Part shown: one piece after another, positions 14,458-29,400 of the stretch | Layout: each line of letters begins with the position of its first letter | How positions within the stretch are numbered: the stretch's first letter is position 1 | Source: Tanytarsus gracilentus | Taxonomy: Eukaryota > Arthropoda > Insecta > Diptera > Chironomidae | Length of the DNA: 64,000 bases | Reading direction: 5' to 3' | NCBI GenBank assembly: GCA_038502055.1 | Contig: JAXRKN010000016.1 | Span: forward strand, 186,001 to 250,000 | The notes under the pieces: generated by a model | Told to the model about the DNA's origin: nothing | Database searches by the model: none | Seen by the model: the letters and a program-made list of their open reading frames with translations, nothing else | Program-made: the position numbers and the translations under genes

Positions 14458-17400
14458 CGCATCGGAGAAGGCACCCAAGTGCCGGACATCCTCAACCTCA
14501 GTTAGTTCTGTCGTATCCTCACGCGACACCACGCGATTATTTTTTTCCTCGCGCACGAGTCCATCGTCTCTTGCTCCCATAACGTATTTCGTCGGCTTTG
14601 CGATCTGACTAGATTCAGCAGTGTTGACTGCATTCTTGGTGAATTCCAATGCATTGAGGCCGTCTGCGTTAATAACAGTCGATGGCTCACCAAGGGTTTT
14701 TTTCTGCGAAAATTAATGAAGAGTTTAAAGGATGTCAACGATTACTTTTTCTCATGTTTTACCTCTGTCTGTTCCGATTCCACTTTGTCGGTGTCTTCCG
14801 TGGCTATTGATGAGAGAAAGGAAGAAAGAAAATTTATGTCACGAAATTATAACTTTCAACTTGATAGTTCTTACTCGCAGTGGAGACAATCGGACCCGAA
14901 TCTTCAATAACTTTGCCATCTTCAAATTTCACTTGTCGTTTTACACGCGTCTCAATTTGTTTTGTTGTTGTCAATTCTGTCTTGCGTTTGGTAATTATTT
15001 CTTCTGTAAATTTGAAATTTAAAATTCAATAACGGTTTTATGAGATTTAAAAACGATCGAGAGCTTTTTCGTGTGTGTATGATCATGTTTCGCGATATAT
15101 TTTGAAAATATTGTTGATGGAGCTTTTTGAAAGCTTTCAATTGTTTGTCATAGTTAAAATATAAAACTATCAAACTATTCAAATATATCGTGGTTAAAGG
15201 TGTTTTTTGAAGTTTTGTATCATGAAAATATCAAACTTTTAATTTTTACTCAACAATGCAAATTTTTACAATAAAAATTTAATGTTTTTCTTTTTTAATT
15301 TTTGTTGAAATAAATTTTCAAATTTTAATTTTTTAAGAAATTTTTATTACTTTACCATAAAATTTTAAAACAACTATTTTGCAATTTTTACTGGAATTCC
15401 AGTAATTTTTCGCCTCAACTCGTTTTAATGTCTCAATTCACTTTGTTTAATCGCGACCACAAATTCTTATACAACACGTGAGTGTAAAAATTCTTGACCT
15501 TGTTGACCACATTAAAGATTTAAATCGATTGATTTCTCATTCCACTGAACACACGCGACTTTTATCTCAAACTAGGAATTAAAAATTGTAAAGAAAATTA
15601 AAAATCGAGTATGATAATTTTTCAAGTAATCTATCGACTCTGGTATGTACCCTATTGGCATTACAAACAAAAATGTCAATGTTGAAATGCGCGATACGTT
15701 TTAATAAATGAAATTTTCATCTATTGATTTTTCTCAACAATACGATATCGAAATAAACAGCAGCAGCGGTAGTTGTTCACATTATTTATTCTAGCCACAT
15801 TTAACCTTATAAGCGGTAGATAAAATAAACACTCGAAGTTCGAGTACATGCAAGCAGGTTCCATTTACAACTTTCAAGGGATGGACATTTAAATATTTTT
15901 AAAAAATCAAATTAAAATAAAAAATTTATTATAAAATTTGCCAAATCTTAAAAAACGCAAAAAAATTCAAATGTCAGCACTTGAATTTCCGATCTCTCTT
16001 GATCAAACACAAAATCATGAATGATTGAACGATTTGTTGACGTTGATCGAAAAAAAATGCAGCAAGGTCAATGGTCGTGTGCGCACGGACAACAGAGAAA
16101 ATAAATTAAAGCGATTGAACAGCTGAAAACATTCCGTTACAGGACTTAATGAAAAGGTTTTATTATTTGCCAAATAAACCGCAGCAAAAAAGCTAAAAAA
16201 TACGAAATCAATCAAAAGAATATTTTTGATTGCATATTATTCAAAGTTGAATTAATGCTTCGTCGAGCTTCACGCAATAACAAACAAATAAAAGCCGAAA
16301 ATTGAATGCATTTGATTTTAAAATTGTTCAACTTAAACGCATTACATGCTTGCATTGGCATAACACTTCAAATGAAGAAATAGGCATTGAATGTAAGGGA
16401 TATGGAAGAATTGCGGTAGCTGACTCAAGGTCAAAATGAATTGTGAGCATTAAGAAGGTCACGATACAATTTTAGAATCATTTTTATGTTCTTGTTATTC
16501 AACTGAAGATGTGCGGAAATAATTATTTTTAGGTTTGTTTTATTTTAAATGTCAGGTGAAGTAAATCGAAAAAAAATCTTCGGAAGTACTTAAAGATGAT
16601 AATTTATTGCTCACCTTCTTTAACAACAGCTTCTGGATCACCATTTGATGCTTCGACCTGTGAATAATCGTTGGAGATATTTATTCGTGTTACGTGATTA
16701 ACATATTCTCGATTAAAATTTTTGCGAGTTGCACTTTCCGCCGCAACACACAATGACGATGATTGATGAGTAAGCGGTTGATGTGAACCATAGCAATAAT
16801 AGTTCGAAGGCGACGTAGAGCTGGAAATCTGATACTTTGGCTGTGAAATGGAAATCGAGTTGGTGTATGTCGTTGTTGTGGTGAGCGACGTCGAAGAAGT
16901 TGAAGATGGCACGAGAAGCAGAATGACAACCATTTAATAATTTTGAGTTACATTCTCCGAAAAGAAATTATTATTTTTTTTTGTATTTGTCGAAATAATT
17001 TTAATTGACTTGAACTTCCTCTTTTGACTTTTTACATTCCAAAATCACTTTTCTTTATTTAATATTCGCTTTGGCATTAATGTTTCTCTCTCACTCACTT
17101 AATATTCACATTATTTCATTTTCGCACATCACCAAATGTGTCCACATTTTAATTTTTAATTATTCATGCACGATTTTATGGTAATGCCACGGCGAGAGAG
17201 TCATTTTTGGGTACAGCAAACTTTTTACTTCTCTATTTGCATAACTGCGATGTTAGACGAGCGTCTAGCGGACTGCAGAGTGACAATGAAAATTTAGAAA
17301 TTGCACATCAAATCTCTGATGGTTTTTCGACATTCATGAAAATTAATTAGAATAAATTTTTCTCCTTTATTACGATGAGCAGGGGGTGGAACACTCTCAT

Positions 17401-20400
17401 TTAATTTATTTAATATTTTTTAAAATTTGAATCTTTAGGTTAAAGATTTAAAATCATTGAAATATTTGAGTGTTCCCACCGCTTGATGAGTCAAAAGAAG
17501 AGTTTTTGTATTTGTGCGTTACGTGATGTGAATTTTAGTTGTGCTGTTTCCACTTTTATTCTTTTACAGCTAGTGGTCGAGCTCTGGAACTTCTTTTAAT
17601 TTATCAACTCGATACACAACTGCTCATATTGTTTTCAAGAGATTTTTACAATAATTTAAAACTGTTTAATTTTCCTGTGTATGAAAATATTTTAGCAGAG
17701 CAATTTTTTTTCATGGCCATGCATGGTCATAATATTTTTAGCCACAAATGCTCCTTGGCATTAAAACCTATTAGAGATTTTTGATTACGAAAAAGTTTAA
17801 TTTTCTCAATTGGTTATTAATTTTTTTCAGATCTGCACTTATTGAATGTCAATTTAGTTTTACACTCATTTTATAAGTAAAATTTATGATTCCGGCTAAA
17901 TATTAAATTTATTTAACGATTTTAAATATAAATCGTTATTTAAAATAGGTTATTTTTAATCAATAATAATTGAGTGTCCAACCCCTTGTAAAATCTCAGT
18001 TCCTAAAACTTTTATATTCTATCCTCCATCTATCCACACAAACGGTGTCGAGTTGCGACTAGTTTTACAATCCGAATCCCATTCATTCATGACATTACGT
18101 AATGCGTGCAAAATTGTTTTTAATAAGAGTGCTGAAGTCTCAACAATGAATGACTGATCTTTGTCTTGATGCGAGGTGTAAAAAAGTATTTTCAATTGGC
18201 TTCTTCAGCTACTGACTTGAGCTGTCGCTAACGGGTCGCTGTCTCGAACGTATGCACACCATTATTACTATTAGCTTTTTTATATGCACTACTCGTGAGA
18301 AATCTGCCATCTCTGGCGCTAAATTTATTAGATTTTCTTATTGTCTCACTCTTTTATTTTTTGCGCTCTACATTGGACACCGTACATTCTCATTGTATTG
18401 CATTTTTATGTGAACTTTTAGTGGCTATAGAAAAAGCAATCAATGATCACTTCGGAGTGATATTAAAAACACATCTCGCCGGCATTGGAGTGCACAAAAA
18501 AGAGTTCACATGCTTAAAAAGTGTGCGAAGAAAATTTTATGTGACGCAATCAATTTTGATCTGTGAAATTTCTTTTATTCACAAAAGGAATGATTTTTTT
18601 AATGCTTTCAATTAAAAATCATTTGCTGAAAATATTTTCGCAACTTTGGAAAATTAGTTTAATTGAAATACACCACACATTCGTACATAAACGCCCGCGA
18701 GTAAATTATAAATTTGCCACAGTAGATCGAAGCAAAAATTAAGCCTCTTTCATGTGCCTTATGTCCGCAGCTATATAGTAATTTAATAATCATACTAATT
18801 TGCACTTCACATGCTGTGTGCACGAGTGAGCGTATGAACATATTATTTTATTTCGATTGAGAAAGAGAGTGAGAGTGATTGCGCTTTTAGCTATTTTAAT
18901 TGGACGACATTCAAATATGAGAAATTAAGATTAATTGACGACTTAAATACAGTAAATTTGGGTGTCAACACTTGAAAGTTTTATTGGAGAAATTTACAAA
19001 TTGAATTTTGCAATAATTTTTATCATGTTTCATTTTCCATTGTAATTTTTAAAATTTAACACCTCAATTTTCAAATCAATAGCAATAAAAAAGTAATTCA
19101 CTGTCCACTGCAGCTATCGTTAATAACAACGATAAATAATAAAAAGCAGCAAAAAGACTCAAATTGCGATTATTATTCGAAATGACTTCAGCAGCTCATA
19201 AAGCAAACTGCCGAACCTCTCTTTGAATGAGATTAAGGTACTCGCATATAGTACAATGTGCGGCTTAATTAAAAGCAATAAATTTCATCCGGACTACAAA
19301 GTGATTGGCAATTGTGATGTTATTTGGAGCATGACACCTAATCGGCTCAGACACATTCGATTATGCATTAAAGCTCTCTTCAATTTATGAAAAAAATTAC
19401 ATGAAACTGACGAATTATGTTTGCTTTTTAATAATTCTGCATAACAACTTTTTTGAATTCGGCATCATGTGCAGTATAAAGTGCCTACACATGCTTCATT
19501 GAGACATACATTGGAAATATCTTTTCTAGCGCCGCTAGGGGTTGTCGTGCACACTCAATACAATAGTTTGCAAATTAAATTACGAATTCATTCACATTTT
19601 TTTGCACGTCACGTTTCAATAAGTTATCGAAAATGTCATTAGTGACTGCATGTGAAATTGTAATTGAGACTTTTGCGACCTTTTCATCCTTGACAATCGC
19701 CATGCCATTCACCAATGATTAATTACTGAATTGATGTCTTGATTTTGACTCTGGATGACAATAAGTCCGTAATTATAACCGAATTTGTTTCTCTTCAGTG
19801 TTTTTTGAATGGCTGCTGACCAATATAACCGCACATATGTCCTCACACGCCGACCGTGTAATTTAGATCGAGCTTACTTTAAAAAGGCAATTTTTGTTTT
19901 TGAACTATGCCGAAAAAAAAAGTGAAATGAAGTCAATCCAAACCCATGAGAACAGCAATAATGGAGAAAAAATAAAACGAAATGAAATTGAAAGTCAAAA
20001 ATTAAGATCTGAAAGTGGGAAGTTTTTTTTGTGTGGAAATAAAGAAATTCAATTTTCTTCTTACACGAAGAATGAATAAGTTTATTATTCTATTAATCTT
20101 GAGAATTTTTTAAGAGTCTTTTTGATTATTTTCCCATGACCATGATGGAATATTGTTTGTAATGCGAACACTCGAGCACATTAAGAGAGAAATTGAAAGT
20201 TATCGTGGCGGAAAAATTGTGTTTACCCAAAAAAAAATATGTGAAGTGTCATGACAACATTGTGATGTCAAAATAGCGGAAAAATAAAATTACGGTTTTT
20301 TTAGTTTGAATTTTTACTGTTGTGATTTTTTTAAATTTTTAATAGTTGAAAATAAAAATTGAGTAAAATTTGAGGACCCCCACAAATTTTAATTAACCGA

Positions 20401-23400
20401 AAAACTTCGCGCTCATTAAATCATGTCAAATTTTAATTTGGGTGTCGAGTAATTTTTTAACGACTTCTTAGGCATCTCATTAGAACAAATTTACACCTTT
20501 TTATGGCGAATTTCAATCTCGAAAGGAATTCCAACCTTAAATCATTTTTCCAACGAGGAAGCAGAAATTGTTAGAAAACCCCTGACGTGCGAGTTGATTG
20601 ATATAAATTTAATTGTGGTCTTTTCGTCGCCTCATGGCACATTGAAATCTTTTATAAAGCTGAGTACTCAAGCCCACATGCATGCACATGAGCATTGAGT
20701 TCAACTGCGACCTCTGACAAGTGATCTATTCAAGATATGTTTAGTGCATGATCACGCACGCAACATTGAAAGAGATACACACTTCGTGAAAATGAGAGGA
20801 GGTGAATGGAAAGCACTTAATGATGACCTTAAATGTGCACATGCAAGATTTTTCAATATATATGTATCGAAATTAAAAAGATTTAATACGTAAAAGTCAA
20901 ATAACAATAAAAGCGAATCAAATCAAACGGACAAGTTCGATCGTAAACATAAAACATTTGACATTTCCCATTCCGAGTTGAAGTGAATGGCATTAATGGA
21001 ATGATTTTGGATTGTTAATTAAGACGAGCGAAGACGTTTTCTCAGCATATTAATTTCATTCTAAGACTATAATTATATCCGTAAGCTACATCAGTCATAT
21101 TGTCTATAATCATATTGTATTATGAACACATTAGCTAAAGACAGACGCAAAGTATAATATTTGTGATTAATTAATGACTTAAAATTAACTAATGAAGGAG
21201 TAGAACACATTTTTAAAAAAATCAAGCCCTTTTAAAAAAGTTTAATTTATTTCTCAAGTATTTTTCAAATTCTAATTATAACCTGAGTGTTCAACCCCTG
21301 ACAGCAGTTTTAAAACTGAATTAGCCGATTTCACAACGCATATTTTAGAGTCTCTTAAAAAGGAAAAATTTCAAATATTTGAAAGCACTTATGCCAGAAA
21401 ATTAACTTCCAGTTGATAACACAAAAAGGCCATGCCCAAAGACATGTCGACACCCTCTCAATTAATTACAAGTTCAATTAAGTGTTTTCACTCTCTTTCT
21501 CTATTGAATGACACAATGAAGCTAATGGTAGACTCATGCATGCTTGCTAGGAATAAAAGCGAGAAGAAAAACAAAAAAGCCATTTTTAGGCTCGAAGGCA
21601 GTGCTTTAGCGTATACATGCTGGATATTACATAAAGAGCAATGAAAATAAAAGTTTTCTCTACGCGACCACAGTCATTGAGAGAGTTTTTTAGGAAAAAT
21701 AGCTTGTGAGAGACTCGACGCGCATGTCCACATGGGAGTTTGCATTATGGGAAACAAAAAGTCGTGTCATGCTGTCGTTACTACTTAGCCAAGACGGTAC
21801 ATGCAATTTTGTCGATAGGCAATTGACGGCATGATACGAGAAAGAGAGAGAAATTTATGATTTTTTATCGAACGTCAGGTTGTTGAAAGAACTTGGATAG
21901 TGACATATCATCGCTTTCATCTTCATTTCCTTTTACTCTCGATCTCAAGATCGATTCACTCGTCATATTCATTTTACATCGCTTAAGTACTAAATACTTG
22001 TGAGTGAATGAATGCAGGAATAATTTGCAAAATGAATGTAGAAGATGAAGTGAAGAAGTGAAAATCGTGATGGGGAGCATGCCATGATTTCTTCATTGCT
22101 TGAATAGAAATTTGAAATGCATCAAGAGAAATTCTTAAGCGATTTGACAAAAAAATTAAAATTTCTACGTTTTTAATTTTTAAATTTTTTTTAACATTTT
22201 TAATATTTTATAAAGACTTAAAATCTCGAGTTTAATCCGCTTGAAAAGCATTTTCCTAAGCCACAATAATTTATTCAAGAAGCATAATAGAAAAGTGGTA
22301 TCTCAGTTGATGCACTTTGCATAATTCGCACATTGTTATGCTAATTCTCACTTCACGATGACCTTAAAGTTATAAATTCCTAGCGCCTGACTTAGCTTTC
22401 AATTTCATGGCGAACGGAAAAAAATATCGCGCTATCTCAGATGAATCAATTAGCGATGCTAAATCTCTCACAAACAATCTTCCTCGTGTCTTCAATCAAA
22501 CGTGATGCCATAGCCGCACATTCAAAAAGCTGAAGACAAAAGAAGACTTACTAAAATGAAAAAAACGGTAAAGAACGGTTCTTATGCAATCTCTTTACAC
22601 TACGATGGAAGATGAACACCGAAGTGCATTTTTTATGCTGCCTTAACGCAACAGCACCGCAAAAAAAAGAAGAACAATTGTGTTCGTACGATTTTCTTTA
22701 CGGATGAGGGATTTTTCATCACGCTTTTTCAATTTTTCCATATATATGCAATTACGAAATGTGCACACACATAATCCATAGCAATGTAAGTAGCAGCATC
22801 AGCAATTCACTTAATGACTCCATCAAAATGGAATTAAAAATTTGGGTTAGAATTATGGCAGTAAAATCTTCATTTTTTTGCGGAACTCTCTTTAATTGTC
22901 AATTGGAGCAAAAACGCGGCGGAAACCCAATTTTTTTTCGCAGCCGAAAATCAATTACCGAATTTTAGTCTCGATCGAGATTAAAACATTTTTGCTCTCG
23001 ATCTCGTTTTTTTTTTGCAAAGAAAATTCTTCTTCATAATTTTTATGATAAATTGTCAGATTTATAAGGGGTGGGACACTAGGTTATCCATTAAGATTAA
23101 ATTTTCGTTTGAGTATCGCAGCCCTCGGAATATAGCACAAATTAGTGACAGTTCTTGGCTCCACATAAAAAATGTAGGCAGATTCCTCATTATTTTTAAA
23201 CACATCGCACATCACGTAAATCCACAAATCTTCTCCTCTGCGGAGTGAGCTTTACCACTCTTTTAATGATCATATTTTTTTTTCGAGTGTTATTAATTTT
23301 TATCGAAAAACCATCAGAATTAATGAATTTTTCCTTCGCACATACATAAACACTTTTTATAGGTGGGAATATCTAAAATAATTAATTTTAACCACCTTGA

Positions 23401-26400
23401 ACGAAATTTATTTTTTCGCACTTCTTTATCGAAATCAAGAAATGTTAATCGATTCACACATTTTTCAAATTTTTGAGTCACAATTTTCAAGGAAAACCAC
23501 TTGACATCCGATAAAAATGATAAATCTTTATACCGCGATTATTTTTTTACTACACGAATCGTAAAAAGCGTTAGAAGACGATTTTCTTGTATATTACCAT
23601 CTCGTGCCGCGTACTTTTGACGAATAGTAGTTTAAATTTTTTTCTTCTCTCTAAACATTTGCTCGAGCCGCTCGCTCACAGCTGAGATTTTTTTTTCATT
23701 TATGCGAGCACGTTGTTGAGGTGCATTAAAACAATATAAAAAACAACAAGAGAGGCTTTTTTCGATTGTTGTATGTGCGATGGAAAAATCATCGAGCGAA
23801 TTTTTGAGGTTCTTAAAAAATTTTCAACGAACCAGTATCAAAACGAAAAATTTTACTAGAGCAGCGCGAGATTTCGATGTGATTATGGAATCGTCAAAAG
23901 TGTAACTAAAATATTTTATCGAGTCACTTTTTCATTGAGCAGCAGATGTTTCATTGTATTTTTCCTCTCAAGTTGTGAGTGTATACACATTTTCTGTTCA
24001 CAAACTTGTGCCATGTGACACGGTGAGTAGAAAAAGAAAAACAATAGATTCATAATTCAACTCTAATTTATGTCCACTATCACTAGCCGACCTTAAGGCG
24101 ATTATTACGATTTGATTATGCTGAACATGAAATTCCTTCGCGATGTAATTAAATATTAGATCATAAGTGGTTGTAGCTATTTTTTTTGAATGTGTGTTTC
24201 TTAATCAATATTAACATAGCAGTGAGCAAATAGCACTTGAAGCTCACTCATTGAGCGAAGATCATTATTAATCATCATTTTCTTCTCATTTCTGTTTCTT
24301 AAATATTAAAATTATGCTACCGGTTGATTATTGTTTAATTTAATTTCATTTTAAAAAAAATTGTAATTTTTAATTTTTCTATTAGGTCACAATAATTTTC
24401 TTCACTCATCGCATGATTACGTCTCATCTAAATTCAGTTACCTTTAATTACAAATCCAGTTAAATTTGTCTAAATAAAAATTTTTTTGCTTCACAAATAA
24501 AAAATTTCTCATTAAAAATTGACAAATAAAAATTATACAGAAAATATTTGGCATTTCTCTTTTTATGCGCTGCGCTTTCAGACAAAAAGGCACACTAAAA
24601 ATTTCTCATTTCGTGATGGCAATAATGTACTCCAATTGAACTCTTTTGTACTCTCTGCATTGCTTTCGTTTGTAATGAATTTTAAGAGTTCATATTTTTA
24701 CTACAATATCGTGTGTTATTACTATTATTAGTCGGCAACGCTATGAAAAAAATGCTTAAATATTTTCCCAAGTCTCGTGCGACTCGACAAGAGTAAAAAT
24801 GAAAATTTTTGTGAAATGGCAAGCGATTTTTTGATGCAAGTTGAAACAAATCGAGACATGAGAGAATTTTTTTTGAATGAAATTATCGGAAGTAAAAATT
24901 GATCATTGAGGTATGAACATTTTTTAATCGTTCCTCAAACATCAATAAAAGGTCATAAAGTATGGCAAGTAGCACACGCCTGGCAGAACTTGAGTGCGGT
25001 TTTGATTGAATTCTTCAAGTCTGTTTTCATTTGCGGCTCAAATCAAGCGCACAACAACAGCAGAAAAGATGCAAAATCATCTAACACTGCTCTGAGAGAG
25101 TTCACGGTTAAAGAATTCTCGAGTGACTCACTTTTGCCGCTATTTATTTTGCACGAATTTACCTTCACACTTGACAGTTGAAAATTGCTCTATTAACACA
25201 CGCGTTATTTACAGTACACGAAATTCCTTTCTTGTTTACTTAAAACATTTTTTTTTGGGGCTTATCAAACAATTTTCAATGTCATGCGTTAAAATTTTAT
25301 GGGATCAATATGAAGAGAATATTTTGGAAAAAGAAACAATCTTCATGTCAGCATTAATTATTTAATCCGTCAAATATCTCCGCAAGTGGCAGCAATAAAA
25401 ATTAATCAAACTTCAAATTAAATCATAATGTGTCAATTTTAAACTGCTACCAACAACGTGGGTAATCGTTCTTATTCAAATTCAAATGTGCATGACAATC
25501 AAAACATCTTAATTCCCTTTTTCTTCTCGCGCGATCATGCTTGCGCCATTCTCTCTTGCATGCACTTGGAATTCTATATTTTTTATTTTGCGGCCAAACG
25601 AATGCTGAAGGTTATTCGCTTTCTGTCGCTCGTTTACCTTTTGAAGAATAAAAATATAAATTTATTATTTTGCACGTTCCAAAAAATTTTCAAGAGAGGC
25701 GAAGAATTGTTACATCGAACGATGTTTACCCAAATAAAGAATCGATTAAACGGCTGTGCATAATTAATGATGATCAAAATCACTCTACTGACGCCGCAAG
25801 TCACGAATTTCTTTTTTTTTGCGAATTATTAGAATGCTCCAAATTTTTGCTTCGCACTTAAAAAAATTATTGCATGAGTGACTTTGAGAGTAGGTCTGTG
25901 AGAGGAAAAATGAAAATGACATAAAATGTTTTATTGCTTCCTATGTACCGTAAGCGATATGAAATCGATAAGTCGTGTTTTTGTTCCCTTTAAAGCGCGA
26001 GCATTTTTCATTTTTTGTACCCTTTCAACATTGAAATATTCCTCTCTGATATTAGCCATACACATAAAAGATTGAAATTCGATACTAATCACACACAAAA
26101 AAGCTCTCTCTCTACTATTATAGTGAGATCGATTACGAAATCTCTATATGCATATTGATTCTCAAGCTATTGTTTAGTTTCGACATTACAAGGCGAAGAT
26201 TTTCTTTCTTCTTCTTGTTTATGTGTCTCAACCGCAATTTAGCTGCCGCTAAACGATCTTGTTGCTGTTTAAAGATGTGCTTATTTAAATTATTATTACT
26301 GCTGCATGTTGGATTTTCATTCATTCGCTCATATTCATTACGATCCGTTATAGACTTGTTTTATATATATATATGTGAAAAATAAATATGTTGCATGTTT

Positions 26401-29400
26401 TGTTTCGGCGGTGTTAAATTATTATTTCTTTCTTATTTTTGGCTTGTGAATTTTAAGAGCGAGATTTTCTCTATAAAATTAAAATTAAATTCGGTAGAAA
26501 ATTTATTACATAAATAATTTGAGGTTCGAATCCTAAAAACTGAACAGATAAATGGTGTTGTAGTATTGCGATGGGTGTTTTTTTTTGTTTAGCTTTTTCA
26601 CAACAAAATTTCAAGTTTAATAAAAATTCTAACTCAATTTTTCTAAAACAATAAAAAAAATTCCCCTGTTTGTTCATCCAACAGCAAAATTTGCTAATAG
26701 AAAAAAAAATATATCGTGTATAAATAATAAAAAATGAGACATGTCCTGTTATTACACCTTAAAAGTCAACTAACCCCGTAGTCTACAAAGTCAGGTAATA
26801 AACCATAAAAAAGTATTCGCGGTTCGTTCACTTTTAACGCTTTTAATGTTTGCTTATTGATTTTGTGCTCCTTTAGTGAAAAACCTTTGCCCTATAAAAG
26901 ATCTTTCTTTCTCGTTGCCATAATTGATGCAAAAAATAGCTAAGAGCGCAATAAATGTGTATATTAAAGTATACTTATGACAAACCGATGCTGCAATAAG
27001 TAATTTATTGTTTCATCGAATGCATGTTAGTCGCATTATAACAAGTATGTTAGCTTCGTTTTTGAAATAACTTTAAAATGAATTAAGAAGTCTTTGACTT
27101 AAAATATACAAAATTTATTGTTTATAAAATTCATTAATTTTTGTAAATTACAAAAATGCGCTTTTATTTTTCAGTTTTAATGCATTTATTTTAAATTGAC
27201 GATTTTTCCCACCGCAACATTTTATTTTGTTCATTTATTTTTCAGTTCGCGATGCAATATGTAAATTTTTCTCTAATAATTTTATAAGCACCTTTTTTCT
27301 AATCGACATTCTTCGTTTTTGCACGACGATCAAAATTGCAGATTGAGAAAAAAAAATTAATAATGCATGTGAAAATTTACAATTGTAAATTCTTTTTGAT
27401 GAACAAATGAACAATGTGTCATGAATTTTTCAAGGGTGAGAACTTAGAACAGTTCCTGATCTTATAAAAACAACATTTTTTTTGACAACAATTATGAGAG
27501 TCGTGAAGAATTTGAAGCATTTTTCCCATCACAAAAAAAAGTTAAACTCATTATAAAGTGCAAATGATGAAATCACTTCATTAAGACAATGATGCTGGAA
27601 TCCATCCAAAATGCAAATGTCAAATCAAATGATTGTTAATTTTACTAAGCATCGAGTCACTGCCCAGTTTTTATTTTACATTTTCATGCTGAATGTAGTT
27701 TGGAAGGTCCACAGCGCAAATAAAAATTACTCCATCAAGATCCGTGAGATTTTTATTTCTTTAAATGTCATTTTTACCTTAATTAAATTTTCGCCTCAAC
27801 AAGACGTGATATGCAGTGTAGTTTAAACCCTCTGGGCGGACAATTAAAAAGCGTTGAGAAAAAAAAGAGTTAAATTGTAAGTTGACCCAACACGTAATTT
27901 AGCAATTAACTGCGACACGTACTGACTGTGACTTAATTAAATCAAAAGAAAAGTGTGATCGCATTTTAACGCACGATTAACATGGGAAATTTTTCAATAA
28001 GCCACAATGCATGTCCACAATGTTGATATCACGATGGACTCAATTTATAAAATTGCAATTTCAATAGAGAGTGAAATTCAATTGATCGCAATCTTTGCGC
28101 AATGGACGTGAGCATTAATGCTGTAGCATTCACTGAATAAGTGACAAAATTAATGTTATCACGCGCCCTACATTTATCCATTTAAAAGAAATCTTGTGAA
28201 GCAACGAAAAAAAGTGTTGTTATGCCATTTCCGTTCATTAAAGCGCTCTCGTGCCTCTTTTAACAAAAAAAGTAGTAAAATGAAGATAACAGTCATTACA
28301 AAGTCATCACGTGTCGCTTACAATCATCAAACTCATTCAAGTTATTACCGATTTTCTATCATTTTCGAGGAAATACAGGCAGGGGTGGGAAACTATTTAT
28401 TTTTATAGAATAATTTTTTAATATTTTTTATTTAAAATTAATTTTTTGGAAAATATTTCATAATTAATTCATGAGTTTTACACCCTCAAAAACTTAGAGT
28501 ATCCCATTCATGAATGAGATAATAGACAATAATTGCTGCATACACGAGAAGGCAGACCGCTAAAGGGCAGACGAGCTCTCTCAACTAGCTTTTGATTAAT
28601 TGCAGGCGAAAAAAGTTATTATTTAATAGCTCTTGCCCTGTGTGTTGTGCGCTTGGAGAAACACTTTTTCTTCACAACATTTTATCGTCAATTCAATTAG
28701 ATGAAAGACCTCTTTTATCGCACATTAAATATTTCTATTGAGGATCGCGATGAGTATGGGTAAGTTGGGCGTTTCTAATCCGTTAAAGAGTTTAGTGAGA
28801 AACGTCAGTCGTGAAGTGATAAATCGATGCGGATAATTATTGACTTTTCGCTTCGATAAATTGCAAATTGTTGAATATTGAAATCCACCTCCAGATTTTC
28901 TATCCGAGAGTTATTTAAACCACTTAGCACTCCTATGGTTGAAACATTTGAAGATTCATCGATATGCAATAAATTTTGTTTCTGTTTGATTTGGATTTGT
29001 TTTGTGATTTTTAGTGAGAATTAGTTTGGAGAGGTCTGATGAATGGCTCATAAAAATATTCTTGGGTTACAAAAATTTTAATGACTTAAGAAAAATAAAA
29101 TTTTATGCTAAAAATATATTAAAATGATTTTTATTGTTACAAAAAAATTATTAGTAAATTTTAAACATTTTAAAATATTCAAATTTTTAATAAACTTTTA
29201 GACGATTTAAAGAAAACTTATTCCAACTTTTTTACAATAAAAATCTATAATTAATTATATTTTAGTTCATGTGATACAAAGTGCTGCTAATTAATGAGCA
29301 TTAATTAATTTATATTACTTTATAATTGATCACCGACAGGTAATTAAATCCATAACTTTTTAGACAAGACTCTCTACGTGAAATAATGTTAATCATACAT

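Noticed and set aside
16658..16933. Minus-strand open frame continuing upstream of the second coding exon, with a hydrophobic start
   Set aside because: The frame upstream of the acceptor TATTCACAG is low-complexity Ser/Thr and phase joins cleanly from the 31.3-kb exon; treated as intron read-through.
26520..26540. tRNA gene suggested by GGTTCGAATCC
   Set aside because: No A box, no acceptor stem and no cloverleaf can be drawn from the surrounding bases.
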